Program-made: the position numbers and the translations under genes
In this document: one piece after another, positions 49,324 to 59,429 of the stretch
Position numbering within the stretch: position 1 is the first letter of the stretch
Layout: each line of letters starts with the position of its first letter
Notes under the pieces: generated by a model
What the model saw: the letters and a program-made list of their open reading frames with translations, nothing else
The model's database searches: none
Told to the model about the DNA's origin: nothing
NCBI GenBank assembly: GCA_024760905.1
Contig: CM045751.1
Span: 14,204,501 to 14,268,500 of the forward strand
DNA: 64,000 bases
Origin: Plotosus lineatus
Lineage: Eukaryota > Chordata > Actinopteri > Siluriformes > Plotosidae
Direction of reading: 5' to 3'

Positions 49324-50056
49324 ATCTAGAGAGGTGGAGGTATGCCCTGGAAAGGAGAGGAATGAAGGTTAGCCTCAGAAAATCAGAATACATGTGTGTC
49401 AATGAGAAGGACCCAGGAGGAACGGTGATGTTACAGGGAGCAGAGATAACGAAGGTGGAGGATTTTAAGTACTTAGGCTCAACAATCCAGAGCAATGGAG
49501 AGTGTGGAAAAGAGGTGAAGAAGCGTGTGCAGGCAGGCTGGAATGGTTGGAGAAAAGTATCCGGTGTGATGTGCGATAGCAGAGTGTCAGCAAGAATGAA
49601 GGGAAAAGTGTACAAGACGGTGGTGAGGCCAGCGATGTTGTATGGCTTAGAAACAGTGGCGCTGAGGAAAAGGCAGGAGGCAGAGCTGGAGGTAGCGGAG
49701 ATGAAAATGTTGAGGTTCTCCCTGGGAGTAACGAGGATGGATAGGATCAGAAATGAGTATATCAGAGGGACAGCCCACGTAAGATGTTTTGGAGACAAAG
49801 TCAGAGAGGCTAGATTGAGATGGTTTGGACATGTACAGAGGAGGGATAGTGAGTATATTGGCAGTAGGATGCTGAGGTTGGAACTACCAGGCAGAAGGCC
49901 TCGAGGAAGACCGAAGAAGAGATTTATGGATGTGGTGAAGGAAGACATGAAGGTCGTTGGAGTCAGAAAAGAAGATGCGGAGGACAGGGTGAGGTGGAGG
50001 CGGATGATTTGCTGTGGTGACCCCTGAAGGGAGCAGCCGAAAGTAAAAGAAGAAGA
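49324..50056 (+). mobile_element. young 5'-truncated RTE LINE
   Basis: A 733-bp insert flanked by a perfect 19-bp target duplication, ATAGTCATACTTGTATTAA (49305-49323 and 50057-50075). It begins just after the reverse transcriptase motif C region and runs to the natural 3' end, which has only 29 nt after the stop codon and an AAGAAGAAG-type tail. It is the probable LINE partner of SINE-A, whose tail matches its last about 50 bp. Confidence 0.97.
49326..50027 (+). pseudogene. RTE LINE ORF2 C-terminal part
   Basis: About 233 codons stay open: NLERWRYALERRGMKVS (thumb start), FKYLGSTIQSNGECGKEVKK, YKTVVRPAMLYGLETVALRK, LRWFGHVQRRDSEYIG, GRRPRGRPKKRFMDVV, ending RWRRMICCGDP-stop. This is the RT thumb/connection and C-terminal region of RTE-clade LINE proteins. 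The endonuclease and the catalytic RT motifs were never copied into this insertion, so it is dead on arrival despite being undecayed. The open frame reads back into target DNA up to an ATG at 49209, which is chance. Confidence 0.95.
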
Positions 50057-50311
50057 TAGTCATACTTGTATTAATGGCTCACACTTGAACAACCACAAAA
50101 AGTATTTACTATGAACACGGATGATTTTGTCACGCAGTCATATAATCATATGTTCCATTCCCGAAATTGTTAATAGCGCCCACACTGTCATACCATAACT
50201 AGAGTAGAGAATGAATTTAATTGTAGTTTAGGATTAAGTGTATTCTCATAAATTTTCAAAAAAAGCCCAGGTGATGATTTTCAGTGTTTAATATCTATTA
50301 GGGCCTAATAT

Positions 50312-50450
50312 CTGTGGCCAAATGGTTATAAAAGTGGGTTTGAGTCCAAAGGGTTGTTGATTCAATTCCCAGACCGGCAGCAAAAATGAGTGGCACCAGG
50401 GAAAGTTAGCAGCACCTTCTTCACCCTCCACGTCCACAACCAAAGTGTCC
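50312..50450 (+). mobile_element. tRNA-SINE head fragment
   Basis: CTGTGGCCAAATGGTTATAA ... GTTGATTCAATTCCC resembles a Leu/Ser-type tRNA head with A and B boxes, followed by AGTGGCACCAGGGAAAG. Only a fragment, next to a SINE-A. Confidence 0.5.
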
Positions 50451-50481
50451 ATGAGTGTGTGTGTGTGTGTACATATATTTC

Positions 50482-50702
50482 TTTCTTCCTTTCGGCTTTT
50501 TCCCTTTTACTCGGGAGTCGCCACAGCAAATCATCTGATTCACACATTTGATTTGGTGTAGGTTTTTACGTCGGATGCCCTTCCTGTCACAACCCTTTTT
50601 AGCAAGGGACAGAAACACGCCAACGGCTTTGCAGCTACTCTTTACGAAGGTCAGCAATGGTTCTTTTACATGCTTCTCACCATAGACAGTGAGAGACATG
50701 GC
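50482..50702 (-). mobile_element. tRNA-SINE tail type A, minus strand, head lost
   Basis: In reverse: the core CATGTCTCTCACTGTCTATG, AAAGAACCATTGCTGACC, then the A tail AAAGGGTTGTGACAGGAAGG ... GGCGACTCCCGAGTAAAAG. It is cut at 50702, exactly where the Tc1 fragment begins. Confidence 0.92.
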
Positions 50703-51471
50703 TTTAATGGGAAAATATGTTGATTTTAAATTTCATGGTGTCAACAAATCTCAAAAAAATTCACAGAGACTTCACAGAGAAACGCTCTCGTTCTGTGACT
50801 CAAATTCTGGCCCATCTTGCTGTGACGTGGGCAACTTTTTTGAGATTTGTTTGGAATCCGGCTTGTATATAACCTGAGTAAAATTGTAACTGGATATATG
50901 AAGATCGTGCCCGAAGATCACGGGCATCCAGTACGGTTTTTCGGCCTTGACCCTTACGCACAGAGATTGTTCCAGATTCTTTGAATTTTTGGCTGATGTT
51001 ATGCACTGTAGATGATGATAACTTCAAACCCGTTGCAATTTTTCACTGGGAAACACGTTTCTGATATTGCTCCACTATCTTTCTGCACAACATTGGGGGA
51101 ATTGATTCTCTACCTAGCTTCGCTTCTGAGAGACACTGCCACTCTGAGAAGCTCTTTTTATACTCAGTCATGTTGCCAATGACCTTATCAGTGGTAATTG
51201 GTCTTCCAGCTGTTCGTTATAAGTGCAATTGACTTTTTCAGCTTCTTATTGCTGCAACCTGTACTGACTTTTTTTGAGATTTGTTGACACCATGAAATTT
51301 AAAATCAACATATTTTCCCCTTAAAATGATACATTTTCTCAGTTTAAACTATTGACCTATCATTTATGTTCTATTCGGGATAAAATTAAAATTTGGCACT
51401 TCCACATCATTGCATTCAGTGTTTATTCACAGTATGTATATTGTCCCAATTTTTTTGGAGTTCAGCTTGTA
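50703..51471 (-). mobile_element. rearranged Tc1-like element, minus strand
   Basis: A 57-bp inverted repeat (about 50703-50759 and 51269-51325; core AAAATATGTTGATTTTAAAT ... GTCAACAAATCTCAAAAAA) belongs to long Tc1 TIRs. The right TIR continues to about 51471 (ATTTTTTTGGAGTTCAGCTTGTA). The interior holds a minus-strand transposase N-terminus, a SINE-E scrap (50762-50835) and a second copy of the outer TIR end plus flank (50846-50900). Confidence 0.75.
50885..51027 (-). pseudogene. Tc1-like transposase N-terminal HTH remnant
   Basis: The minus-strand peptide MKLSSSTVHNISQKFKESGT then ISVRKGQGRKTVLDARDL is the second helix-turn-helix and GRPR-like hinge of a Tc1 transposase (DNA-binding part). 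The catalytic domain is absent. Upstream minus-strand text near 51110-51060 looks like the start of the same gene with stops. Confidence 0.85.
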
Positions 51472-51674
51472 TATAACCTTAGTAAAATTGGAACTGGATA
51501 TATGAACCTTCATCTCGCTGTACATTACAGTTACAAACTAGAGGTGCTCTCATCCAGTGTGTTACCTTCACAAGGCAGGATAATGTAGAAAACAGCCTCA
51601 GCATGGGATCTGATTTTAATTATCCATGTGCTTTCCTTATTAGATATTCTTTATTACCTGGATATGACTAAATA

Positions 51675-51678
<4 letters not shown>

Positions 51679-51708
<30 letters not shown>
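51679..51708 (+). repeat. poly(A) tract
   Basis: A 30-nt A run. Confidence 0.85.
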
Positions 51709-51712
<4 letters not shown>

Positions 51713-51744
51713 CTCAGTTTCAATGATTCAGAATTGGTTGGGAT

Positions 51745-52035
51745 AGGCCTTTTTTGGTCACATTGTGTCACATTTAAAAGTCCACATGTGGTTTCCTATG
51801 ACTGTTCGGGGAAAATGGCATATGTATCTGCACTCGTTTTGAAGTTAAGACTACTCTCTGTCTCCAAAACTTAGTGACCTTGCTCTGACCTTCAGCTTTT
51901 ATCTTGACAGGGGGAGCAGTACCCCCACCAAGTTTGGTGAAAATATCTGCAAGGGTGTGGTCAGGAGTTTGTTAACAAACCAACTGACAAACAAACAAAC
52001 AGACACGGATGATTGCAATACCTCCACCAAACTCC
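51745..52035 (+). repeat. unclassified dispersed repeat R1, copy 3
   Basis: CACCAAGTTTGGTGAAAATA then TCTGCAAGGGTGTGGTCAGG and AGTTTGTTAACAAACC match copies 1 and 2. It is preceded by GTGACCTTGCTCTGACCTTC and followed by a (CAAA)n-like stretch, then AATACCTCCACC. Confidence 0.75.
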
Positions 52036-52159
52036 TTCTACGCTGAAGGACACGCAATATTCGTTTATTCTGCCAATAATACCCTTTTTTGCATTCGGCA
52101 ATTTCTGTACAATTACATCTAACATGCATGAAATGTCCTTCTTTTGTCATATCAAATTA

Positions 52160-52560
52160 TCAGATGCAAACTTTTTCACTCAGCTATAATTAAGTGGTGC
52201 CACCTCTTATCATGCTCTTGCTCTCGCCCTCGCTTGCCACGCCACTGAGCATTGCGCTAATCCCCATCTTAAGTTCTGCCCTTGCCTTAATTAGGAACGG
52301 GGCTCATAAATCAGTGTCATGAGACAGAAGGCCACCCACCAATCCCTAAGTGGCAGCGCTTCACTATTCAACAGAACAGTACTTGATTTGTTAATCGTGT
52401 ACATAATGGTGCCATTTTCACAAGCTGCATTAAATCATATGTGCTAGGCCCTATGTGAGCATTAGAGCAAAAGAGGGGCATGGTGATACAGAACTCCACT
52501 AGAGGGTTTTTTTATTTATTTATTCTCCCTCCGAAGACTAAATTGGATTTTTGCTGCATT
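52160..52560. promoter_or_regulatory. possible conserved noncoding block
   Basis: Repeat-free sequence with CAGCTATAATTAAGTGG, CCTTAATTAGGAACG and TTGTTAATCGTG cores. No coding frame is recognised. Inferred from texture. Confidence 0.22.
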
Positions 52561-52676
52561 GTTTTCTAATTTGAAACATCCATCATTTATTATTAAAGGA
52601 AGAAAAGGAAGGCAGGCTCGCCTACGGCAGCCAATGCTCCACACCCTATTCCATCCAAACATCAAATACCCCCCCC

Positions 52677-52714
<38 letters not shown>
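52677..52714 (+). repeat. (CA)n microsatellite
   Basis: About 18 CA units after a short C run. Confidence 0.95.
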
Positions 52715-52715
<1 letters not shown>

Positions 52716-52959
52716 CGCCTTTCCCTGAAACAACGCTTTCGCAGTTCATTTCTGCAGTGAGAACTAAAGGAGAGACTGAAATTTATGTGCTGCTCGAATG
52801 AATGGCTGATCACTGGGACGTGATTTACATGGCCAGAAATGATGACAGTGAATCGCTCTGAACAAAAAGACATTGTCTCTAGTCTGTGCCACCTCCCTGA
52901 AAAAGAAAGTCCACAGGGTAAATTGGTCTGCTTAGATTGGCTTTATAGAGGAGCACCAT

Positions 52960-53300
52960 CCTGTTCTGTATTATCAGGACGCTCCGGCTAAGTGTCGTAA
53001 TTAGGCCGGCCTTTTTCATGCAAATCTGCCTGACAGCACAACAATCAGCTCTCTTTAGGTCCGCGTTCCTGCTCTGGCATCTACTGCCGCTGACCACATT
53101 TGCATTATTTATCATATCGGGATGAATGCGGTGGCCGCTGTGCGCCACGGCGTCAGCTGATTAGTGTAGCATTACATACATTAAGCACAAAGACAGCCTG
53201 TTCCTATTTTCCTTATGCGCCATTGCACCAATATGAGCTGATGAAGAAGGAAATAGAGGAAGTTCTCATTTAATATCTCATTACTCCAGAAAAACGAATA
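52960..53300. promoter_or_regulatory. possible conserved noncoding block with paired octamers
   Basis: Repeat-free and mixed in composition. Perfect octamers lie at 53018-53025 (ATGCAAAT) and 53098-53105 (ATTTGCAT), 80 bp apart in opposite orientation, plus GTCGTAATTAGGCC and CTGATTAGTG. An enhancer role is an inference. Confidence 0.25.
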
Positions 53301-54345
53301 TGAATGAGACATACTGAGGGAGGGAGCGGGAATGTGAGAAAGAGAAGCACAGCAGCAATCCAGTGCAGTGTCTGTGTTTGTACTTGTCCATTAGAATGTG
53401 TAGGCGTGAATCGGGAACCTTACTAACAAGGGAATGGTAAGGACAGGTGGCGCTATAGCTTCATGACTCCCCAAGCTCAAGATGTGCACTCTTGTCTACA
53501 CTCCCCTATTTATTTACTCTTCAGATTATGTATGTAGGCACTGACATGCTCTTCTACATGCTGATGATGATCCTTAAAAGGACAAAGTGCACTTGTTTAA
53601 AAAAATAAAAAATAAACCTTCTGAAAGCCCAAAGCTTGAAAGAATTAAAGGTTCATTTATTTAAACTCTGGAACCAGAGCAGGAAGGTCGAAGGGAACGA
53701 ATCCTGAGCTTCAGCAGTACATAATTGCATCTAAACCTCCCATCTCTCATTTATATCAAATATTTGTATTAGAAAAACCTGACAGAGGTAACACAGGAGA
53801 ATAGCACTGTATATAATCATATTATATTTATAATAAAAGAAATAAGAGTGAGGAGGGGTAGCTGCCTCATCTTTGCACCTTTAAAGCGCTCAATTTCTTT
53901 AAAAATAATACAAGACCCTCCGTTAATTCTGGAATTAACATCAAGTTAAGCTCTGCATGCATATATTGCTCCGGCATCGCTCGTCACCGTACGACACATA
54001 AATAAAAACCTGGAGTAATTACCCAACCTTCCCCACAGCAACTCATACTCGCCTCGCTCTCAGACCAGCGGCACACAAAAGGGAGGGGAGGAGGAAAATT
54101 CTTTTACTAAAATGGCTCCCTGAGATTTCTTGCCTGTGGTGCTGAGCAAAAATAAATAATAAAAATAAAAAAAAATCATAATGACATTTGTGAAAGTAAT
54201 TAGAATACAAATGCAATCTTGTCTTGGATGCTGCCTGCTCCCCCTAAACATTATTCTTTCTCTGTCAGAAACTTATTCAGCCTTCAGAATTTATTTTTTG
54301 CTATAGGTGGGAGAGTACTCTGCCTTTCCATGCTGGTCATTTAAC

Positions 54346-54378
<33 letters not shown>

Positions 54379-54573
54379 GGGGGGTTTGCTTTATCGCAAG
54401 CTGCAGAAGAGGTAAAACTGTACTTTAAATCCCTCAGTTTAGCGAGGTATGTTAACGCCAATCACATGCTGACTCAAATACCAGTTTATTGAAAATCTAC
54501 CAACAATGACAGGTATAGATAGATTAACAAACAGAAAGAGAAAATGACAGACGGACACAGACAGACAGACCGA
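53301..54573. other. unannotated sequence, no gene seen
   Basis: Ordinary AT-rich sequence with a (GT)n at about 54346-54377. Confidence 0.45.
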
Positions 54574-55705
54574 CCAACTGGTAATAGATAAACAAACAGA
54601 CTGATAAATATAGACAGACATACAGATAGACAGGCAGACAGACAGACAGACCAACTGGTAATAGATAAACAAACAGACTGATAAATATAGACAGACATAC
54701 AGATAGACAGGCAGACAGACAGACAGACCAACTGGTAATAGATAAACAAACAGACTGATAAATATAGACAGACATACAGATAGACAGGCAGACAGACAGG
54801 CAGACCAACTGGTAATAGATAAACAAACAGACTGATAAATATAGACAGACATACAGATAGACAGGCAGACAGACAGGCAGACAGACAGACAGACCAACTG
54901 GTAATAGATAAACAAACAGACTGATAAATATAGACAGACATACAGATAGACAGGCAGACAGACAGACCAACTGGTAATAGATAAACAAACAGACTGATAA
55001 ATATAGACAGACATACAGATAGACAGGCAGACAGACAGACAGACAGACAGACAGACCAACTGGTAATAGATAAACAAACAGACTGATAAATATAGACAGA
55101 CATACAGATAGACAGGCAGACAGACAGACAGACCAACTGGTAATAGATAAACAAACAGACTGATAAATATAGACAGACATACAGATAGACAGGCAGACAG
55201 ACAGGCAGACCAACTGGTAATAGATAAACAAACAGACTGATAAATATAGACAGACATACAGATAGACAGGCAGACAGACAGGCAGACAGACAGACAGACC
55301 AACTGGTAATAGATAAACAAACAGACTGATAAATATAGACAGACATACAGATAGACAGGCAGACAGACAGACCAACTGGTAATAGATAAACAAACAGACT
55401 GATAAATATAGACAGACATACAGATAGACAGGCAGACAGACAGACAGACAGACAGACAGACCAACTGGTAATAGATAAACAAACAGACTGATAAATATAG
55501 ACAGACATACAGATAGACAGGCAGACAGACAGGCAGACAGACAGACAGACAGACCAACTGGTAATAGATAAACAAACAGACTGATAAATATAGACAGACA
55601 TACAGATAAGACAGGCAGACAGACAGACAGACAGACCAACTGGTAATAGATAAACAAACAGACTGATAAATATAGACAGACATACAGATAGACAGACAGA
55701 CAGAC
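54541..55705 (+). repeat. CAGA-rich minisatellite, 14 units, with higher-order repeat
   Basis: The anchor CCAACTGGTAATAGATAAAC starts at 54574, 54651, 54728, 54805, 54894, 54967, 55056, 55133, 55210, 55299, 55372, 55461, 55554 and 55636. The constant part is about 60 bp and the rest is a variable (GACA)n spacer. Spacings 77, 89, 73, 89, 77 from 54728 recur as 77, 89, 73, 89 from 55133, a 405-bp higher-order repeat. The minus strand is open in all three frames only because the unit lacks stops. Confidence 0.97.
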
Positions 55706-56154
55706 CTTGAAAAACAGCCATCATATTTACAATTTTACAAATCTGAAAATAGTGTTAATGCTTTAATTTATTGATGTATCAATATTTGATTACAGTTGTC
55801 GAATACAAACAGAACAGATCCATGAATAATTCACAATCATGGCAACATGGCAGAACACTGACAGTAATTTATAGAGTAAGCATGAGTGCTATTTCCTGTG
55901 CTGCTCAAAACGCCTGGAGCAAATCGAAGCCGAAACATATACACGCGGCGGATCTGCGAGACGACATGTATATTTCAGGTAAAACAGTGATTGGTATTCG
56001 TGTCAATGTGTACACATGTCAGTATGCGCGGTATGGAGAATGGTCTGTGCTCTGAGCCACACATCGGAGAGTAGCTCATTGCAGCACAGTGCAGTAATTT
56101 CTTTGATCATTTTTAATGGTGCTGTTCATTTCATGTGGGTGTACTGCTTGTGCA

Positions 56155-56161
<7 letters not shown>
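55706..56161. other. unannotated sequence, no gene confirmed
   Basis: The short frame 55771-56055 (+) is not recognised. Sequence near 55870-55990 is less AT-rich than its surroundings, but no domain or splice context could be supported. Confidence 0.35.
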
Positions 56162-56199
<38 letters not shown>

Positions 56200-56211
56200 G
56201 TGTGCATGCAT

Positions 56212-56243
<32 letters not shown>

Positions 56244-56244
56244 C
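56162..56244 (+). repeat. two (CA)n arrays
   Basis: CA units at about 56162-56198 and 56213-56243, separated by CCGTGTGCATGCATG. Confidence 0.95.
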
Positions 56245-56426
56245 AAACCACCCTGCAGGTGTCATTTCACATCTCCAGCTCTGAGATTAGTATGCGGCAG
56301 GCAATAAAGAGCTGGGTCATTACACTGCGCCGCACGCATCCATAATATCAACACACCAGCGTCATTACCTTTTCAAAAGGACACTACCGGCTCACTGTCT
56401 GCTCAAAGAAATGGTATGTGCAGCAA

Positions 56427-56434
56427 TAGAAAGA

Positions 56435-56487
<53 letters not shown>

Positions 56488-56493
56488 GAGAGA
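56427..56493 (+). repeat. (GA)n microsatellite
   Basis: About 32 GA units with one GG interruption. Confidence 0.95.
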
Positions 56494-56689
56494 TACTGCA
56501 CGCGCAATGCAATGGAGAGAATTAAAGACATGAGGTGGGGAAAAACGAAATCGGTAAGAATGTTTTGAAGAACATGTTCAATCTGGAAATGGTTTAAATA
56601 CTAAAAATACATAGGGAATACTAATTAATAGGAATTATTACTACTAAGAAAAAAAAAACAACAAATAGGTTTATTAGTAGAGGTAAAGG

Positions 56690-56900
56690 TAAAGTCTGCT
56701 GGGCGCTTCTCCATAAGTCACCTCCCCAGTATTTTTTTTACTGGTGCCCACGTCTACTGCTGGGTGGACAGAGGCACTTGTGGGTCTTAGCCTGGTGGGG
56801 GGTCTATTGAGAGGTTGTGGGTTCAGGGCCCTGTTAGATCTCTCAATCATGAGCCCAGCACCCTCACCACTACACCACCAGCCCCATCCAGTACCTTACA
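56690..56900 (-). mobile_element. possible tRNA-related SINE fragment
   Basis: The reverse strand gives GGGGCTGGTGGTGTAGTGGT then GAGGGTGCTGGGCTCATGAT, an A-box-like start. The B box is unclear and the family is not assigned. Confidence 0.4.
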
Positions 56901-57068
56901 TCCTTATCAGTATCTACTGCACTATATTCTACTGACTGTGTGCACACGGTCTTTTCAGGCCATAGTGGGAACATGGCAGGGTATGATGAGGGTTTTAAAT
57001 ATGGCACGAGTCAGCCCTGCTGAATTCTGTTGGCTGCCACACAACATACAGCCTAACTTTTTTGATTA

Positions 57069-57856
57069 CAGTGATACCTCTGCTCACGAACATAATTGGT
57101 TCCCAGAAACTGAGTGTAAGGTGAAAAGTTCGTCTTCCGAACATTTATTTCCCATAAGAAACCATTAAAATGAGAATAATCCGTTCCCAGGTCCCCATAA
57201 AACATAATTTTCTACTAAATAAGCTTTAAAACTACACAAAAATATACCTTATTTTATGTATAATAAATGTCTATTGTATTGTAATTAAAGAAATAAACTG
57301 TACTGTATAATAAAGTGGTTTTATTTACCTTTGTGATGGTAGTTGATGGCTTGATGGAATGGAGTGGGAGGAGGAGAGAGGGAGGGACTTACTGTTTGGA
57401 AGGAGAGTTTGGAAACGCCTACTGTTTGGAAACACCCTTAGCCACACACGCACCCTTAATAGCTTCCTTGTTCTTAAGGATGGGAGCAATGGTAGACTTA
57501 GTGTACTGGTACTGGGACGCTGAGTCACAGAAACGCACACCTCGTTCGTGTTGTTCAATGATCTCCGCCTGTGGTGGGGTCTTTTTCGGTCCCATAATAG
57601 CAAAAGTACACTCAATATGGTCCAAAATGTCTAGCAAACACAAACCACTTCCGCACTCAAAGAAAGGGGGTGACGAACTGTGACGCCGTGAGCGTGCGTC
57701 AGCTTCTCGTGGCCGCCACCGTGGCACTGTTGGACCGCGTGGTTTGGTTCGTCCGCCGAAAACTAGTTCGTCGGCAGAGACAATATGCTCGCAAATTTAA
57801 TGTTCTTGAGGCGAAAAGTTCGTGAGCTGAAGCGTTCGTCAGCGGAGGTTTTACTG
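57069..57856 (-). mobile_element. Tigger-type element relic
   Basis: The 788-bp unit has TIRs CAGTGATACCTCTGCTCACG and ...CGTCAGCGGAGGTTTTACTG and TA flanks (57067-57068 and 57857-57858). It encodes the start of a Tigger transposase on the minus strand; the rest of the gene is deleted. This supports calling the similar-ended MITE1-4 Tigger-like. Confidence 0.9.
57419..57595 (-). pseudogene. Tigger/pogo transposase N-terminus, truncated
   Basis: From the ATG at 57595 the minus strand reads MGPKKTPPQAEIIEQHERGV then RFCDSASQYQYTKSTIAPIL and KNKEAIKGACVAKGVSKQ. This is the first helix-turn-helix (CENP-B N-terminal-like, psq/HTH) of Tigger transposases, which binds the element ends. The frame stops at 57419. 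The second HTH and the DDE domain are missing. An upstream in-frame Met at 57727 is unlikely to be the true start, because MGPKK is the family's usual beginning. Confidence 0.88.
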
Positions 57857-57986
57857 TATTAGTGTGCACGGATTTCATATGAGCATTTTTAAGAGTCTAG
57901 AGAACGCAGGCCCCGAGATTGGCCGGAGAGCTGTTCAGAGTGTTCCCCACCTTTGCTCAGAAATGACTGAGACACGAGCCAGCCTC

Positions 57987-57994
57987 CACACCCC

Positions 57995-58038
<44 letters not shown>
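57987..58038 (+). repeat. poly(A) tract
   Basis: A run of about 50 A residues, the longest A homopolymer in the window. No retroelement body was recognised. Confidence 0.9.
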
Positions 58039-58040
<2 letters not shown>

Positions 58041-59065
58041 AGAAAACAGTTCGGCACATGAACAAATACACAGGTATGAGCACAAACGGGATGAAACCAA
58101 GCAACCAACTCAATTCTATCAAACTTTCTGACACCTACAGTATCATGCTGGCACCAAACTCCGCCACCTTACATTTGTCATGTCAGATACGAATATGCTG
58201 ATTAGTGTGCTACATCAGAAACACTTTATGAGAGCAGAGGACAGGGATGTACCCAAAAAGTTATCTTCTTTTAACTCAGTTTTTTTTTTTTCTTTCATCT
58301 GCTTAACTAGCCGTTTAGCGTCGTCGGTTTAGGATGATGATGATGTTTAGGAGGATATGTTAACATATCCACAGCCCACACCCATAATAATTACATCACT
58401 GTGTTAAATCTGACCCATGGGGTACACGTCATCTGTAAATCCACCTCCGCAAAAAACTGACTAGACATGAATTAAACTCTCAGCGCACTGAAGTCAATAA
58501 CACAGCCGCCTTGTTGCTTAGCAGAGATGAGTGGGCTTGTTCACACCCCATCTCCTTTTCTTAGTTTCTAAATAAAAGTAGAACAACATTCCAGCACGAA
58601 TGTGTAGGAGAGAGGAGAGTGGTGAGAGAGGCTGTACGGATCACCAGCCAACCGGAACATCATCTCATGCGTGCAATTGTCCAATCAGCCAATCATGGAG
58701 ATACAGGTCATAAGCTTCAACCAACATTCACATCAAACATGCTTACTGGTGCTGGTGGCAGAAGTTAGAGAAGAATGGCCAGACTGGCTCAAGTTAACTA
58801 AAATTACCTCTCTTTACAATCATGCTGAGCAGAAAAGCAACTCATAATACACAACCTGGAGGCGGAAAGACTAAAACAGTGAAAACACACCAAGTTCATC
58901 TCCTGTCAGACAGGAACATGGACTTGAGGATACAGTAGGAAACAGGATCAGCTGGAGATCATGGGCTGAGCCTTAACAGTGGCTGAAATAAATAAGAGGA
59001 GAATTCTAATAAAAATATATAATAAAGGGGAAAAAAACCTGAAGCTCCAAGAGTTTCACCAACAC
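58039..59065. other. unannotated sequence, no gene seen
   Basis: Unique AT-rich sequence with a T run near 58282-58291. Confidence 0.45.
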
Positions 59066-59078
59066 AACCTTGTGTGCA

Positions 59079-59416
59079 AGGGCAGTGGTGGCCTAGTGGT
59101 ATAGGGCGCGGGATCACTGATACTAAGGTTGGAGGTTCGAGTACCACTTTCACTGACCCCCCCCCCCCCCATGCAGCTAACTCGGTTATCAAAGGCCGGC
59201 CATGTGTCTGACTGTCTATGGTGCGAGGCATGCAAAAGAACCATTGCAGACTTTCGACAAGAATAGCTGCAAAGCCATCAGCGTGTTTCCACCCTGCGAT
59301 GGCCTGGCGAGCTGTCCAGGGTGTACTCTGCCCTCGCCTGGAGTCGGCTGGAATGGGCTCCAGGCTCCCCGCGACCCTAATTAGGATAAAGCGGTTACAG
59401 AAAATGAACTGAACTG
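59079..59416 (+). mobile_element. full-length tRNA-SINE, tail type B
   Basis: Head GGGCAGTGGTGGCCTAGTGG with A box, B box GGAGGTTCGAGTACC, core with a C run, then a tail CCCTGCGATGGCCTGGCGAG ... GCGACCCTAATTAGGATAAA and GAACTGAACTGAA. It is flanked by a 13-bp duplication with one mismatch (AACCTTGTGTGCA at 59066-59078 and AACCTGGTGTGCA at 59417-59429). Confidence 0.95.
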
Positions 59417-59429
59417 AACCTGGTGTGCA

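Noticed and set aside
49209..49325. Native N-terminus of the RTE protein from the ATG at 49209
   Set aside because: This part lies in the target DNA upstream of the 19-bp duplication, so it is only a chance in-frame extension.
50703..51325. piggyBac or Kolobok element because both ends show TTAA
   Set aside because: The inverted repeat continues beyond TTAA on the right side, and the encoded peptide is a Tc1-type HTH.
54439..55724. Long minus-strand open frames of Cys/Leu/Val/Ser-rich repeats
   Set aside because: They occur in all three frames and follow the CAGA minisatellite exactly, so they are a composition effect and not evidence for a protein.
55771..56055. 94-codon frame as an exon
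   Set aside because: No recognisable domain and no supporting splice or start context.
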